A stretch of DNA of 64,000 nucleotides from Neisseriaceae bacterium CLB008 (GTDB lineage Bacteria > Pseudomonadota > Gammaproteobacteria > Burkholderiales > Neisseriaceae): NCBI GenBank assembly GCA_041228285.1, contig CP166133.1, forward strand, positions 3,009,380-3,073,379, read 5' to 3'. Position numbers and translations under genes: made by a program. How positions within the stretch are numbered: position 1 is the stretch's first letter; each line of letters opens with the position of its first letter. Of the stretch, positions 39,268 through 51,528 are shown one piece after another. Under the pieces are notes generated by a model. The model saw only the letters and a list, made by a program, of their open reading frames with translations, was not told the DNA's origin and did no database searches.

Positions 39268-40619
39268 ACAACGCTCCTTGGTTTATTGAGTTTAGCCACC
39301 GCCACGAGGGACAATAATCCCAGCAGAGCGGCAAAAATAAAGGTGTATTGATAGGCCAATGCAGGCGCGAGGTGCTGACTAAAGATGCCCAGAATCATGG
39401 TTAAAAGCGCCACCCCAATGCTGAACGACACCTGCCGATTGATGTTCCAAATGACGCTGGCTTTGGCCATGTCAACGCCTTCAAAATCGATTAAGGCCGT
39501 GGTTTGGGCCGTATTGGCACACAGCCCCCCGCCGATGCCCATCAGCGCATAAGCGCCCAATAAGAGGCTCAAATCCGCTTGACTGACCACCCAAAACAGG
39601 CTGGCAATGCCGAGATTGTGTACCACAATACCTAAGCCAAACAGCAGCCGTGGCCCTAGCCGAACATAGCTACGCCCACCCAATAGCATGGCCATCAGCG
39701 CGCCAACGGCATACACAAACATAAAGCGGCCCGTGACCTCTGCGCTAAAGCCGATGTACTGTTGCAAATAAAAAATCGTCAACACGTTCACCCCGGTAAA
39801 AATCCCAGGTATCGCGTAATACACCGCAATAGACGCCCGCAGCGGCCGATTGCGCAACAGCCTCAGCGCCACGATGGCACGATCTGGCTGGCGCTGCTCA
39901 TGCCGCCGATAAGCCCACAGAAAAATCACGCTCACGGCCAGCAGCCCCAACGCCCAGGCCGCTTCCCCCTGATCGCCATATAAGGACAGCGCCCACAGCA
40001 GCAGCGCCAAGCCTAGGCCAATTAACCCCAAGCCATATACATCTGGTTTGGCCACTGTTTGAGGTGCCTCTGGGCGCAACCATCGCCAGGCCAAGCTCGC
40101 CGCCAACAGTGAAAAGGGGACATTACTGAAAAACACCCAGCGCCAAGAAGCATGATCAACAATCGCCCCACCGATCGAGGGCGACAGCGCCGGCGCCAAC
40201 AGCGCCACCGCCATCACCACGGTTGATATCTGGCTGCGCTGTCGTCCCTGAAAAAGGCCAAAGGTTAAGGCCTGGCCAACCGGAATCAGCAAACCGCCAC
40301 CCACGCCCTGCACAAAGCGCCACAGCACCAAACCATAAAAACTTTGGCTCAGACCACACAGTGCCACCGCCACCGAAAAAATCAGCATGGCTGCGGTCAG
40401 TAAACGCCGGCTGCCATAACGCGCCGCCAGCCAGGGCGACAAGGGCATGATCACGGTTAAGCCTAAAATATAGGCATTGGTCACCCACGTCACCCATGCC
40501 GGCGACACCGCCATCGCGGCGGCAATGTCGGGTAAAGCAATGGCCGACATAAAAATATTGATGCAATCAATGAAAAAGCCGATTAAGAAAATCAGCGCGA
40601 CCTGATGTCGATAACTCAT
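39264..40619 (-). CDS. MFS transporter, DHA2 (EmrB/QacA-like) drug exporter family
   Basis: A 451-aa permease. FIDCINIFMSAIALPDIAAAM in TM1 and YILGLTVIMPLSPWLAARYGSRRL are the DHA2 A-motif region. RFVQGVGGGLLIPVGQALTFGLF is the antiporter motif C region, and IGGAIVDHASWRWVFFSNVPFSLLAA follows. It has about 14 hydrophobic segments. It is divergent from a LysR gene with a palindromic operator between them, a common arrangement for inducible efflux. The downstream small NTF2-like gene is coupled to it. Confidence 0.9.
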   Translation of the reverse strand: MSYRHQVALIFLIGFFIDCINIFMSAIALPDIAAAMAVSPAWVTWVTNAYILGLTVIMPLSPWLAARYGSRRLLTAAMLIFSVAVALCGLSQSFYGLVLWRFVQGVGGGLLIPVGQALTFGLFQGRQRSQISTVVMAVALLAPALSPSIGGAIVDHASWRWVFFSNVPFSLLAASLAWRWLRPEAPQTVAKPDVYGLGLIGLGLALLLWALSLYGDQGEAAWALGLLAVSVIFLWAYRRHEQRQPDRAIVALRLLRNRPLRASIAVYYAIPGIFTGVNVLTIFYLQQYIGFSAEVTGRFMFVYAVGALMAMLLGGRSYVRLGPRLLFGLGIVVHNLGIASLFWVVSQADLSLLLGAYALMGIGGGLCANTAQTTALIDFEGVDMAKASVIWNINRQVSFSIGVALLTMILGIFSQHLAPALAYQYTFIFAALLGLLSLVAVAKLNKPRSVV

Positions 40620-40686
40620 GGTGTTTCCTCCAGGCTGCGATTTTACGAGTCAGTGCTATCAAGGTCGATGCAGTTAGATTAAAATA

Positions 40687-40709
40687 ATTGTTTGATCCAA
40701 TTAAACAAT
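40687..40709. promoter_or_regulatory. Candidate LysR operator between exporter and regulator
   Basis: ATTGTTT and AAACAAT (perfect 7-base inverted repeat, nine-base gap) lie 10 bp upstream of the LysR start and 68 bp from the divergent exporter start. The size and place fit an autoregulatory LysR site. Confidence 0.65.
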
Positions 40710-40718
40710 AGGCCGATT

Positions 40719-41630
40719 ATGCAAAGCCAAATAAAACAAATCCAAACGTTTTTACAGGTGGTGGAATTTGGCTCCTTTACCAAGGCAGCCGACCACCTCA
40801 ACATCAGCCGAGCCATGGCCAGTATTGACGTCAAAACCTTAGAACAAAAGCTAGGCGTCAGCCTCTTGGTACGCAGCACTCGCCGCCTCGCCCTAACCGA
40901 AGCCGGCCAATCTTTTTATCATGACTTTAAAGCCATCCAAGGCCAAATGGCCCAGGCCTTCGAACGCGTACAGCAAGACCACCACGCCATCAACGGCACC
41001 CTGAGAATCACGTCCACTTATGAGTTTGGTAGCCAATACGTCTTACCCCTCATCGGCACCTTCTGTCGCCAATACCCAGCATTAGACGTCCACTTTGCTT
41101 TCGATTCCAGCCTCAACGACCTCATCCATGATCAATTAGACCTCGTGATTCGCTTGGGCACGCTCAAAGATTCCGCCTTTAAAAGCCGCACCCTCGGCCA
41201 CTACGACATCGTGCTGGTGGCCGCACCAGAGTTTGTGCACGCCCACCCCTTAACCCAGCCACAGGATTTACAGCACTGCCCGTGGGTTATCCACAGCGCG
41301 CTTCAAGCTCATGGCAGCTGGCCGCTATCCCACCCCACTTTAGCCAACGCCAGCCTAACGCCACCAAGTGGACGCTACGTAGCCAATACCGCCAGCGCCA
41401 TTCGTAGCCTAACCCTTGAGGCGCTGGGCGTGTCTATTTGCCCCTTTTGGCTGGTTGCCGACGATCTGACCCAAGGCCGCCTGATTCAGGTGTTGCCAGA
41501 TTACCGCCTGCCACAGCAAAGCATTCAACTCTTGTATCCGAATCAAGCCTACCTGCCGCAAAAAACCAGGGTGTTTATCGACTTTTTACGCGCCCACCTC
41601 AACCCAACAGGCTGGACCCTACCCACGTAA
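40719..41630 (+). CDS. LysR-family transcriptional regulator
   Basis: A 303-aa LysR protein. The HTH is QIQTFLQVVEFGSFTKAADHLNISRAMASIDVKTLE at residues 7-42, and the effector domain is LRITSTYEFGSQYVLPLIGTF and onward. It resembles the DhcR/CrgA subgroup (SRAMAS in the recognition helix). The ATG at 40719 fits better than the TTG at 40692, which lies inside the operator. It is divergent from the DHA2 exporter and probably controls it. Confidence 0.9.
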   Translation: MQSQIKQIQTFLQVVEFGSFTKAADHLNISRAMASIDVKTLEQKLGVSLLVRSTRRLALTEAGQSFYHDFKAIQGQMAQAFERVQQDHHAINGTLRITSTYEFGSQYVLPLIGTFCRQYPALDVHFAFDSSLNDLIHDQLDLVIRLGTLKDSAFKSRTLGHYDIVLVAAPEFVHAHPLTQPQDLQHCPWVIHSALQAHGSWPLSHPTLANASLTPPSGRYVANTASAIRSLTLEALGVSICPFWLVADDLTQGRLIQVLPDYRLPQQSIQLLYPNQAYLPQKTRVFIDFLRAHLNPTGWTLPT

Positions 41631-41631
41631 A

Positions 41632-41654
41632 AAAACACGCCGTAGCGTGTTTTA
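41632..41654. terminator. Bidirectional terminator after the LysR gene
   Basis: AAACACGC/GCGTGTTT with loop CGTA. A-tract left, TTAAATA right. Shared with the convergent XRE gene. Confidence 0.75.
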
Positions 41655-41668
41655 AATAGCACCTTATC

Positions 41669-41893
41669 TTAGCCAATGTCCTCTGCCTCATCGGGTAGAT
41701 ACACCAAGAGGTCACCAGGCTGGCAGTTCAAATGCTGGCAAATGGCTTGCAGTGTAGAAAAGCGTAAGCCTTTCACTTTTCCTTGCTTCAGCAAAGAGAG
41801 GTTCTGCTCAGTGATGCCCACCAGCGCGGCCAAATCCTTAGACTTCATTTTGCGCTTAGCCAGCATGACATCCAATTGAATTTCAATCGCCAT
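41669..41893 (-). CDS. XRE-family (Cro/CI) transcriptional regulator, YozG-like
   Basis: A 74-aa single-domain helix-turn-helix protein: LDVMLAKRKMKSKDLAALVGITEQNLSLLKQGKVKG covers helices 1-4, followed by RFSTLQAICQHLNCQPGDLLVY, the typical tail of this subfamily. Paired with a DUF2975 membrane protein (8-bp gap), as is usual for this subfamily in many bacteria. The pair is of unknown function; not a toxin-antitoxin unit as far as can be seen. Confidence 0.9.
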   Translation of the reverse strand: MAIEIQLDVMLAKRKMKSKDLAALVGITEQNLSLLKQGKVKGLRFSTLQAICQHLNCQPGDLLVYLPDEAEDIG

Positions 41894-41901
41894 GTTTCGC
41901 C

Positions 41902-42465
41902 TTAAATAAATTGTTTGTTTTCATCAGCCACCTCACTCGCAGCACCTAAAATACGCGCCACCATCACCACGCTGGCCGCAATAAACAAGGCCACAAAGGC
42001 TGAGGGCTGTAAGCTTAAGCTCAGCATACGATGCCCCGGTGGCGCCATCATGGTCAGCCATAAGCTCAGCAAGGGTTCACACACAAAGACCAGCACCACC
42101 CACAGCGCCACCGCCTTGCCCATCTTACCTAAATGTACGGCCGCACCCACGGTAAAGTAATCACCGCGCGCATAGCAGGTAAACAGCAAGTATAGCTGAT
42201 ACAAACCCAATGCCAAAACCCATAGCGGTAGGCCAGAGATCAGCATGGCACCCAAGATCTGCCACCAAGGCATCGCCGCGACGTCAATGCCAAGCGAGGG
42301 CACTAATCGATCGGTTAAACCAAAGCCAAAGCCGTAACCGCCGTCAACAGAGGTCAGATTCGGCCATACCCAATAGGCCGTATTTAACAGCAACATGGCC
42401 GCCATGAGCACCAAAGTCAATAAGGCCATGCGTTTGGCCATTTGAGCCAGTTTTTTTGTTTCCAT
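41902..42465 (-). CDS. DUF2975 domain-containing membrane protein
   Basis: A 187-aa protein with four hydrophobic segments: MALLTLVLMAAMLLLNTAYWVW, ILGAMLISGLPLWVLALGLYQLYLLF, a third near AVALWVVLVFVCEPLLSLWL and a C-terminal one (AFVALFIAASVVMVARI). Family resemblance is DUF2975, whose genes usually sit before a YozG-type regulator, as here. The function of the family is unknown. Confidence 0.85.
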   Translation of the reverse strand: METKKLAQMAKRMALLTLVLMAAMLLLNTAYWVWPNLTSVDGGYGFGFGLTDRLVPSLGIDVAAMPWWQILGAMLISGLPLWVLALGLYQLYLLFTCYARGDYFTVGAAVHLGKMGKAVALWVVLVFVCEPLLSLWLTMMAPPGHRMLSLSLQPSAFVALFIAASVVMVARILGAASEVADENKQFI

Positions 42466-42480
42466 AAGCGATTCTCCATT

Positions 42481-42910
42481 AAGAAGTGCCTATAGTAATC
42501 TTTTTATTATCGTTTTACAATCATTTTTTAACGCACAAAGATCATATAAAGATAACACCAACATGATATCCACAGAGTTATACACAATCCCGCTCAGTTT
42601 ATAGCTATGCTTATAGACGCTTGGTTCAGCAGCTAATTTTAATTCACGTCATGCCTAGCCGCGATAAAAACAAGCCCTATAACACTAACTTATCCCCATC
42701 ATATGGCCATAATGGCACAAAATCAGCCCTCAAGACTTGGCTCACTATCATCAACAGCAGTAAGTCTAGAAACATGGCTTAGCACGCTCATCATCACTAG
42801 GCTCAAGGCCTGTGGATAACATACTTCTTTGAATAATCGGTTTAAATCATCCACAGCTAAAGCGTTTACACCCTTAAGCACTACCGCTGCTTAAAGGTTG
42901 TGGATAAAAT
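42481..42910. other. AT-rich intergenic region with a cluster of DnaA boxes
   Basis: No gene is visible. Three perfect DnaA boxes occur: TTATACACA at 42578-42586 (+), and TGTGGATAA at 42811-42819 (-) and 42899-42907 (-). Three one-mismatch boxes are ATATCCACA 42566-42574 (+), TTATCCCCA 42690-42698 (+) and TCATCCACA 42847-42855 (+). All lie within 342 bp. The flank 42481-42565 is very AT-rich, like a DNA-unwinding element. This is an oriC-like or datA-like signature, but the dnaA-dnaN genes are not nearby and the rRNA operon points towards it. Confidence 0.55.
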
Positions 42911-42992
42911 AAACCTGTGAATTTTTTGAGTCGATAATACCTTGAGACATCATTTTGAAATGAGTCATCAGATCAGCTTTATGTACACCCAC

Positions 42993-43142
42993 CCTACCAG
43001 CCGCACCGCCACGCGTAGGGTGGGTAAAGCGTAGCCTACCCACCATGACTTATAGCGGCACAGCCATGAATCACCAGACGCCAGACGCAACAAAACCCAC
43101 CGTCAGGTGGGCTTTGTTTTGGGTGTACGGGGTAAGGCTGTG
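42993..43142. repeat. 150-bp direct repeat, copy 1
   Basis: Nearly identical to 43175-43324, offset 182 bp, with about ten single-base differences. It contains GGTGGGTA/TACCCACC and an AAACCCACC...GGTGGGCTTTG hairpin followed by TTTTG. The rest of the 42911-43435 spacer shows no gene. Confidence 0.85.
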
Positions 43143-43174
43143 TCTATCGGTTCAACGCGTGGGTCACGACCCAT

Positions 43175-43324
43175 CCTACCGGCCGCACGGCCCCGCGTAG
43201 GGTGGGTAAAGCGCAGCCTACCCACCATGACTTATAGCGGCACAGCCATGAATCACCAAACGCCAGACGCAACAAAGCCCACCGGCAGGTGGGCTTTGTT
43301 TTGGGTGTACGGGGTCAGGCTGTG
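43175..43324. repeat. 150-bp direct repeat, copy 2
   Basis: Second copy of the repeat. The CAAAGCCCACC/GGTGGGCTTTG hairpin has a perfect 11-bp stem here, whereas copy 1 has one mismatch. Between the copies a short GGGTC/GACCC palindrome and CATCCTACC occur. Downstream (43345-43420) further GGTGGGC / GCCACCCTAC fragments continue. Confidence 0.85.
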
Positions 43325-43442
43325 CGCTTCAGCAGGGCTTAAGGCCACCATCGGTGGGCACGCTGCGCTTTGCGCCACCCTACCATATTTGCGCCACCCT
43401 ACGGTATGGGCACTACCCTACGGTTGTGCACTACCAATAAAA

Positions 43443-43472
43443 TAAGCCCTGTTGCAATCGCAACAGGGCTTA
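43443..43472 (-). terminator. Terminator of the rRNA operon
   Basis: AAGCCCTGTTGC/GCAACAGGGCTT stem; on the minus strand it is followed by ATTTTATT. It lies 10 bp after the 5S 3' end. Confidence 0.88.
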
Positions 43473-43481
43473 AGTATGGGG

Positions 43482-43596
43482 AGTTTGGCGGTGACCTACT
43501 TTCACATGGGCATCCACACTATCATCGGCGCTAAGTCGTTTCACTGTCCTGTTCGGGATGGGAAGGAGTGGTACCAACTTGCTATGGCCGCCAAAC
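43482..43596 (-). rRNA. rrf: 5S ribosomal RNA
   Basis: On the minus strand the sequence runs from GTTTGGCGGCCATAGC to GTCACCGCCAAAC, with the conserved central segments CCATCCCGAACAGGACAGTG and AGCGCCGATGATAGTGTG. Complementary ends close the terminal stem. Length about 115 nt; ends estimated. Confidence 0.93.
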
Positions 43597-43751
43597 AAAA
43601 AACGGTAACAAATTAAAAGCCTAATCAATTTAGTCGATTTTATCGTATCAATATATAAGGTGATGTATCGGGTAATATACACACATACAGCCTGTAAGCT
43701 TCATCTGAATTCTTCACTTATGTCTTACACAAGTTCTTCAAATGATAGAGT

Positions 43752-46643
<2,892 letters not shown>

Positions 46644-47067
46644 TCTATCATTTCAAGAACCTATTGACTTTGCTTGCTTTGGGGGTTGACGCCCCTCCAC
46701 TTGCTTAAGTTTCTACTCTGACAAAGCTTACTGCTGTTGTGTGTATCTCATACGCCTTTTGTTAGTTTCGTATGAGCTACTTCGATACAATCACCCAATA
46801 TATATTTTTGATTTCGTGTTGCCGCTAACTCAGTATAAATACTAGCTAGCTAACGTGACGAAATCGGTAAAACTAACATTGATTGATTTCGGCTTCTAAT
46901 TTGTTAAAGATCGATGCGTTGTCTGCTTAAGTTTCCGATGAATCGGAGACTAAGAGACGGTGCAAATTAAATTGAGTTGCGCATTATAAGCTTTTTACAA
47001 AGCTTGTCAATCGCATTCACGATTTAATTTGAACCGTCGGGTTCGTTTGCAAAGTTAAGTCAATCAG
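46644..47067 (-). other. tRNA-Ala to 23S spacer with boxA
   Basis: A 424-bp internal transcribed spacer without a gene. A second antitermination boxA-like GATCTTTAACAAA lies at 46900-46912 on the minus strand. The rest is AT-rich spacer that includes part of the 23S processing stem. Confidence 0.65.
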
Positions 47068-47143
47068 TGGTGGAGGCAAACGGGATCGAACCGATGACCC
47101 CCTGCTTGCAAAGCAGGTGCTCTACCAACTGAGCTATGCCCCC
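47068..47143 (-). tRNA. tRNA-Ala (TGC)
   Basis: A 76-nt tRNA with acceptor GGGGGCA/TGCCTCC, D-loop AGCTCAGTTGGTAGAGC, anticodon loop TTTGCAA (TGC), T-loop GGTTCGATCCC and encoded CCA. Standard spacer tRNA of the rRNA operon. Confidence 0.95.
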
Positions 47144-47177
47144 TCTTTGGGGTTGATACCCTATGATTCCTAATGAT

Positions 47178-47254
<77 letters not shown>

Positions 47255-47347
47255 TTAGGTCTCGTTAAAGTGTCTTAACTTTACGCATCTTTTACTTACA
47301 GATTCCCGATAAGTGTGAGTACTTCTTTGCCCCACTTTTTATTTCTC

Positions 47348-48893
<1,546 letters not shown>

Positions 48894-48979
48894 TAATCTC
48901 TAAGCTATTACTAATTCTGGTCTGCTTTCTCAAATTCATTAACGAGATATTTCTATCTCATACATAAATCTTAAATTGC

Positions 48980-49033
48980 AGTGTGAGGCTCGAAGCACTC
49001 ACACTTATCGGTTATCTGTTCTGTTAAAGAGCG
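48980..49033 (-). promoter_or_regulatory. rrn leader: boxA and boxB-like hairpin
   Basis: The boxA-like CGCTCTTTAACAGAA lies at 49019-49033 on the minus strand. The hairpin AGTGTGAG/CTCACACT at 48980-49005 resembles boxB. Together they fit the NusB/S10 antitermination signals upstream of 16S. Confidence 0.65.
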
Positions 49034-49078
49034 TTGCTGACTGGGTTTGTTTCGTTCCGTCATCAGCAGAGGAAGCGA

Positions 49079-49107
49079 ATTATGGACGAACCCCTGATAA
49101 TCGTCAA
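49079..49107 (-). promoter_or_regulatory. rrn promoter
   Basis: On the minus strand, TTGACG (49102-49107) and CATAAT (49079-49084) are 17 bp apart. An AT-rich stretch at about 49113-49140 upstream looks like an UP element. About 190 bp upstream of 16S. The strong consensus and position fit the main rRNA promoter. Confidence 0.75.
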
Positions 49108-49360
49108 CCCCTATTTGCCATTAATTTGCTAAAAAACCACCAAAAATAAGCAAAAGACTGTTTTAACTGGGTTTTATGCGGCATCTTTTTTAAAAGAATT
49201 TATAGGCAGTGCTGGAAAACGGCGAAAAGCCTGTGGTTGTTGGCGTTAACCGTGGCTGAAATTTAAATCAAAAAGGCGAAAATAATGCAAAAAAGCGCAA
49301 AATAATGGGAAAAACTTTGGAAACGACAGCAAATCTGCATTGGCTGGCAGTAAAACCAAA

Positions 49361-49422
49361 CCCGTAGGTGGGCTTGCGCCCACCTACGGGCAATAGAATG
49401 CGATGGTGGGTCTCGACCCACC
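49361..49422. repeat. GGTGGG/CCCACC palindromes downstream of BCCT, upstream of rrn
   Basis: CCCGTAGGTGGGC/GCCCACCTACGGG (49361-49390, 13-bp stem with a TTGC loop) and GGTGGGTC/GACCCACC (49405-49422) lie side by side. The same words make up the repeats at 42993-43435 on the other side of the rRNA operon. They look like REP-type palindromes. The rest of 49108-49490 shows no gene. Confidence 0.75.
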
Positions 49423-49493
49423 CTACCACTTCACTGATCAATAAACACCAGCACAAAGTGAATGAGCTATTTTTAAGCTATATATAGTATAAA

Positions 49494-49521
49494 CAAAAAA
49501 ACGCTGCCCTTCAGCAGCGTT
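49494..49521 (-). terminator. Terminator of the BCCT transporter gene
   Basis: ACGCTGC/GCAGCGT stem with a six-base loop and a T-run when read on the minus strand, 22 bp after the stop codon. Confidence 0.85.
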
Positions 49522-49543
49522 CCTTCCCTCCTACATCACACGC

Positions 49544-51343
49544 CTAGCTTTTCGGCGCTTGATCGGACGGCTCATCGTCGCTAAGGCCTGCGGCGGCGTC
49601 TTCCTCAGCGCAAGCAGCCTCATCACACTGTTGCTGTCTGATCGCCTCGTAGACGGCCTCTGTATGCAATACAGAGCCCTCAGGCGCGGTTGAGGTTTCT
49701 CCCTCTTGCCATGGCGCCGTTTCGGCGATCTCTTCAATGTGAATCGTCTTCAAGCTATAGTCAGGCTGAAAGTGTAAATCATACTTAGCAGCTTTAATGG
49801 TGGCCACCATCATGGCGCTCATGATGATGATCAGCGGTGCCCCCGAGAAAATAGACGCCGTTTGCAGCGTGGCTAAATCCCCAAAGAACATCAGCACAGC
49901 CGGCATAAAGCACAGCGCAAAGGCCCAGAACAATCGGTTCCAACGATGAGGTTCATCATCCACCTCTTTTTGCACCACTGCCGCTAGAATGTAAGAAATC
50001 GAGTCAAACGTAGTGGCGGTAAAAATAATGGCCAAGAGCGTAAACACGGCCACGACCAGCTTGGCCATCGGCAAGGTGTGCAAAATAGCAAAAATCGCGG
50101 CCGTTGGGCTGACTTCATTCAAGATCGTCACCACGTCTAAGGCACCGGTTAACTGTAGGTATAAACCATAGTTGCCCAGGATGATGAAAAACAGCGAACA
50201 GCCTAGGCTGCCAAAAAAGATGGAACCGACTACAATTTGGCGAATGGTGCGGCCTTTAGAAATGCGGGCAATAAAAAGGCCGATAGTGGGCGCAAACACC
50301 AGCCACCAGGCCCAGTAAAACACGGTCCAATCTTGTGGGAAGGTGGTGCGCTTAAAGCCGTGTTCGGTAAACTCACCGAAGGAGCCCACCCATGTCATCA
50401 TGCGGAACATATTGCTAATCGAGCGACCTAGGCTTTCCAGGCCCACGTTGAGCATAAACACCGTCGGGCCGACCACCAGCACAAACAGCAAGAAAGCGAT
50501 GGCCAGATAAAAGTTAATGTTGGATAAAAACTGAATCCCCCCTTTAATGCCTTGATAGGCACTGTAGGCAAAGATCAACGTGGTAAATAACAATACCAAC
50601 AGCTGTACCCATAACTCCTTGGGCACGCCAAAGAGTTCATGCAGGCCTTCGGTAATCATCGGTGTAGCCAAGCCCAGAGTCGTTGCCCCACCGCCGATCA
50701 TGCCAAACACAAAAAAGACGTCAACGGTTCGGCCCCAGCGGCTAGCCGCCAGCTTATCGCCTAAGATTGGCGCCAAGCATTGGCTGACTTTTAAGATGGG
50801 CTTATTGCGGACGTGGTAGAAATAGGCGATGGGAATGGCGGGCACCAGATAAATGGCCCAGGCCACAGGCCCCCAGTGAAAGATGCCGTAGGTCGACGCC
50901 CAACGGATGGCGTCAGGCGAACGCGGCACGAGATCGAACGGTGGGCTTTGATAATAATAGGCCCATTCAATCAGGCCCCAATACAAAATACTGGCGCCAA
51001 TACCGGCACAAAACAGCATAGAGGCCCAGGACGCCGTTTTAAACTCAACCTCGTCTTCTGGCTTACCGGCCTTAATGTTGCCAATGTCGGAAAACGCAAT
51101 ATAGGTGACGAAAATCACCGATAAAACCCCCATACCCAAATACATCACCCCAAGCTTCTGAGTGACAAACCCTTTCACATAAGCGACCCATTCGGCCCCT
51201 TGGGTGGGAAAAAACACCAAGGGCAGCGTCACGCTGAGTAAAATCACAATCACCCCGTAAAAGGTAAAACGGTCAATACTGGTATCGATCACGGGCTTAG
51301 CCAGATCAACCGATGCGGTTTGTTGTGGTTTATCTGTTTGCAT
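49544..51343 (-). CDS. BCCT family transporter (betaine/choline/carnitine)
   Basis: A 599-aa sodium- or proton-coupled carrier with 12 TM segments. Seen are ILYWGLIEWAYYYQSPPFDL, WGPVAWAIYLVPAIPIAYFY, and the family signature in FYWAWWLVFAPTIGLFIARISKGRTIRQ with its tryptophan-rich box. The C-terminal tail of about 90 residues is acidic and may be an osmosensing or regulatory tail. The substrate could be glycine betaine, choline or carnitine; no choline-oxidation genes lie nearby. Confidence 0.9.
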   Translation of the reverse strand: MQTDKPQQTASVDLAKPVIDTSIDRFTFYGVIVILLSVTLPLVFFPTQGAEWVAYVKGFVTQKLGVMYLGMGVLSVIFVTYIAFSDIGNIKAGKPEDEVEFKTASWASMLFCAGIGASILYWGLIEWAYYYQSPPFDLVPRSPDAIRWASTYGIFHWGPVAWAIYLVPAIPIAYFYHVRNKPILKVSQCLAPILGDKLAASRWGRTVDVFFVFGMIGGGATTLGLATPMITEGLHELFGVPKELWVQLLVLLFTTLIFAYSAYQGIKGGIQFLSNINFYLAIAFLLFVLVVGPTVFMLNVGLESLGRSISNMFRMMTWVGSFGEFTEHGFKRTTFPQDWTVFYWAWWLVFAPTIGLFIARISKGRTIRQIVVGSIFFGSLGCSLFFIILGNYGLYLQLTGALDVVTILNEVSPTAAIFAILHTLPMAKLVVAVFTLLAIIFTATTFDSISYILAAVVQKEVDDEPHRWNRLFWAFALCFMPAVLMFFGDLATLQTASIFSGAPLIIIMSAMMVATIKAAKYDLHFQPDYSLKTIHIEEIAETAPWQEGETSTAPEGSVLHTEAVYEAIRQQQCDEAACAEEDAAAGLSDDEPSDQAPKS

Positions 51344-51469
51344 GCTTATCCATATTGATTATAAACGCTTAAGTCTATCACAAAAAAACGCTTGTTTTTC
51401 AAAGGGCTATTTAATTAACCAATGGGTTGCCTTATATCAATGCCCTAGGGCTATGCGTTAAATGGCCAT

Positions 51470-51505
51470 AAAAAAACCGCTTCAACCCTTAGGTTAAAGC
51501 GGTTT
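51470..51505 (-). terminator. Terminator of the ABC exporter gene
   Basis: AAACCGCTT/AAGCGGTTT with an inner AACC/GGTT pairing; on the minus strand followed by T6. Confidence 0.88.
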
Positions 51506-51528
51506 GGGCTGCCTCTTAAAGGCTTTAC

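Noticed and set aside
41669-42465. XRE regulator plus DUF2975 membrane protein as a toxin-antitoxin or defence system
   Set aside because: The pair is a known, common association with no toxin, nuclease or NTPase domain, and no other defence gene is near.
43012-43435. CRISPR array
   Set aside because: There are only two copies of a long 150-bp unit with a 32-bp gap. Repeat length and spacing do not fit a CRISPR, and no cas gene is present.
43107-43445. 112-codon frame in the tandem repeat region
   Set aside because: It is made of the two repeat copies read through in one frame and contains the repeat hairpins, so it is not a credible gene.
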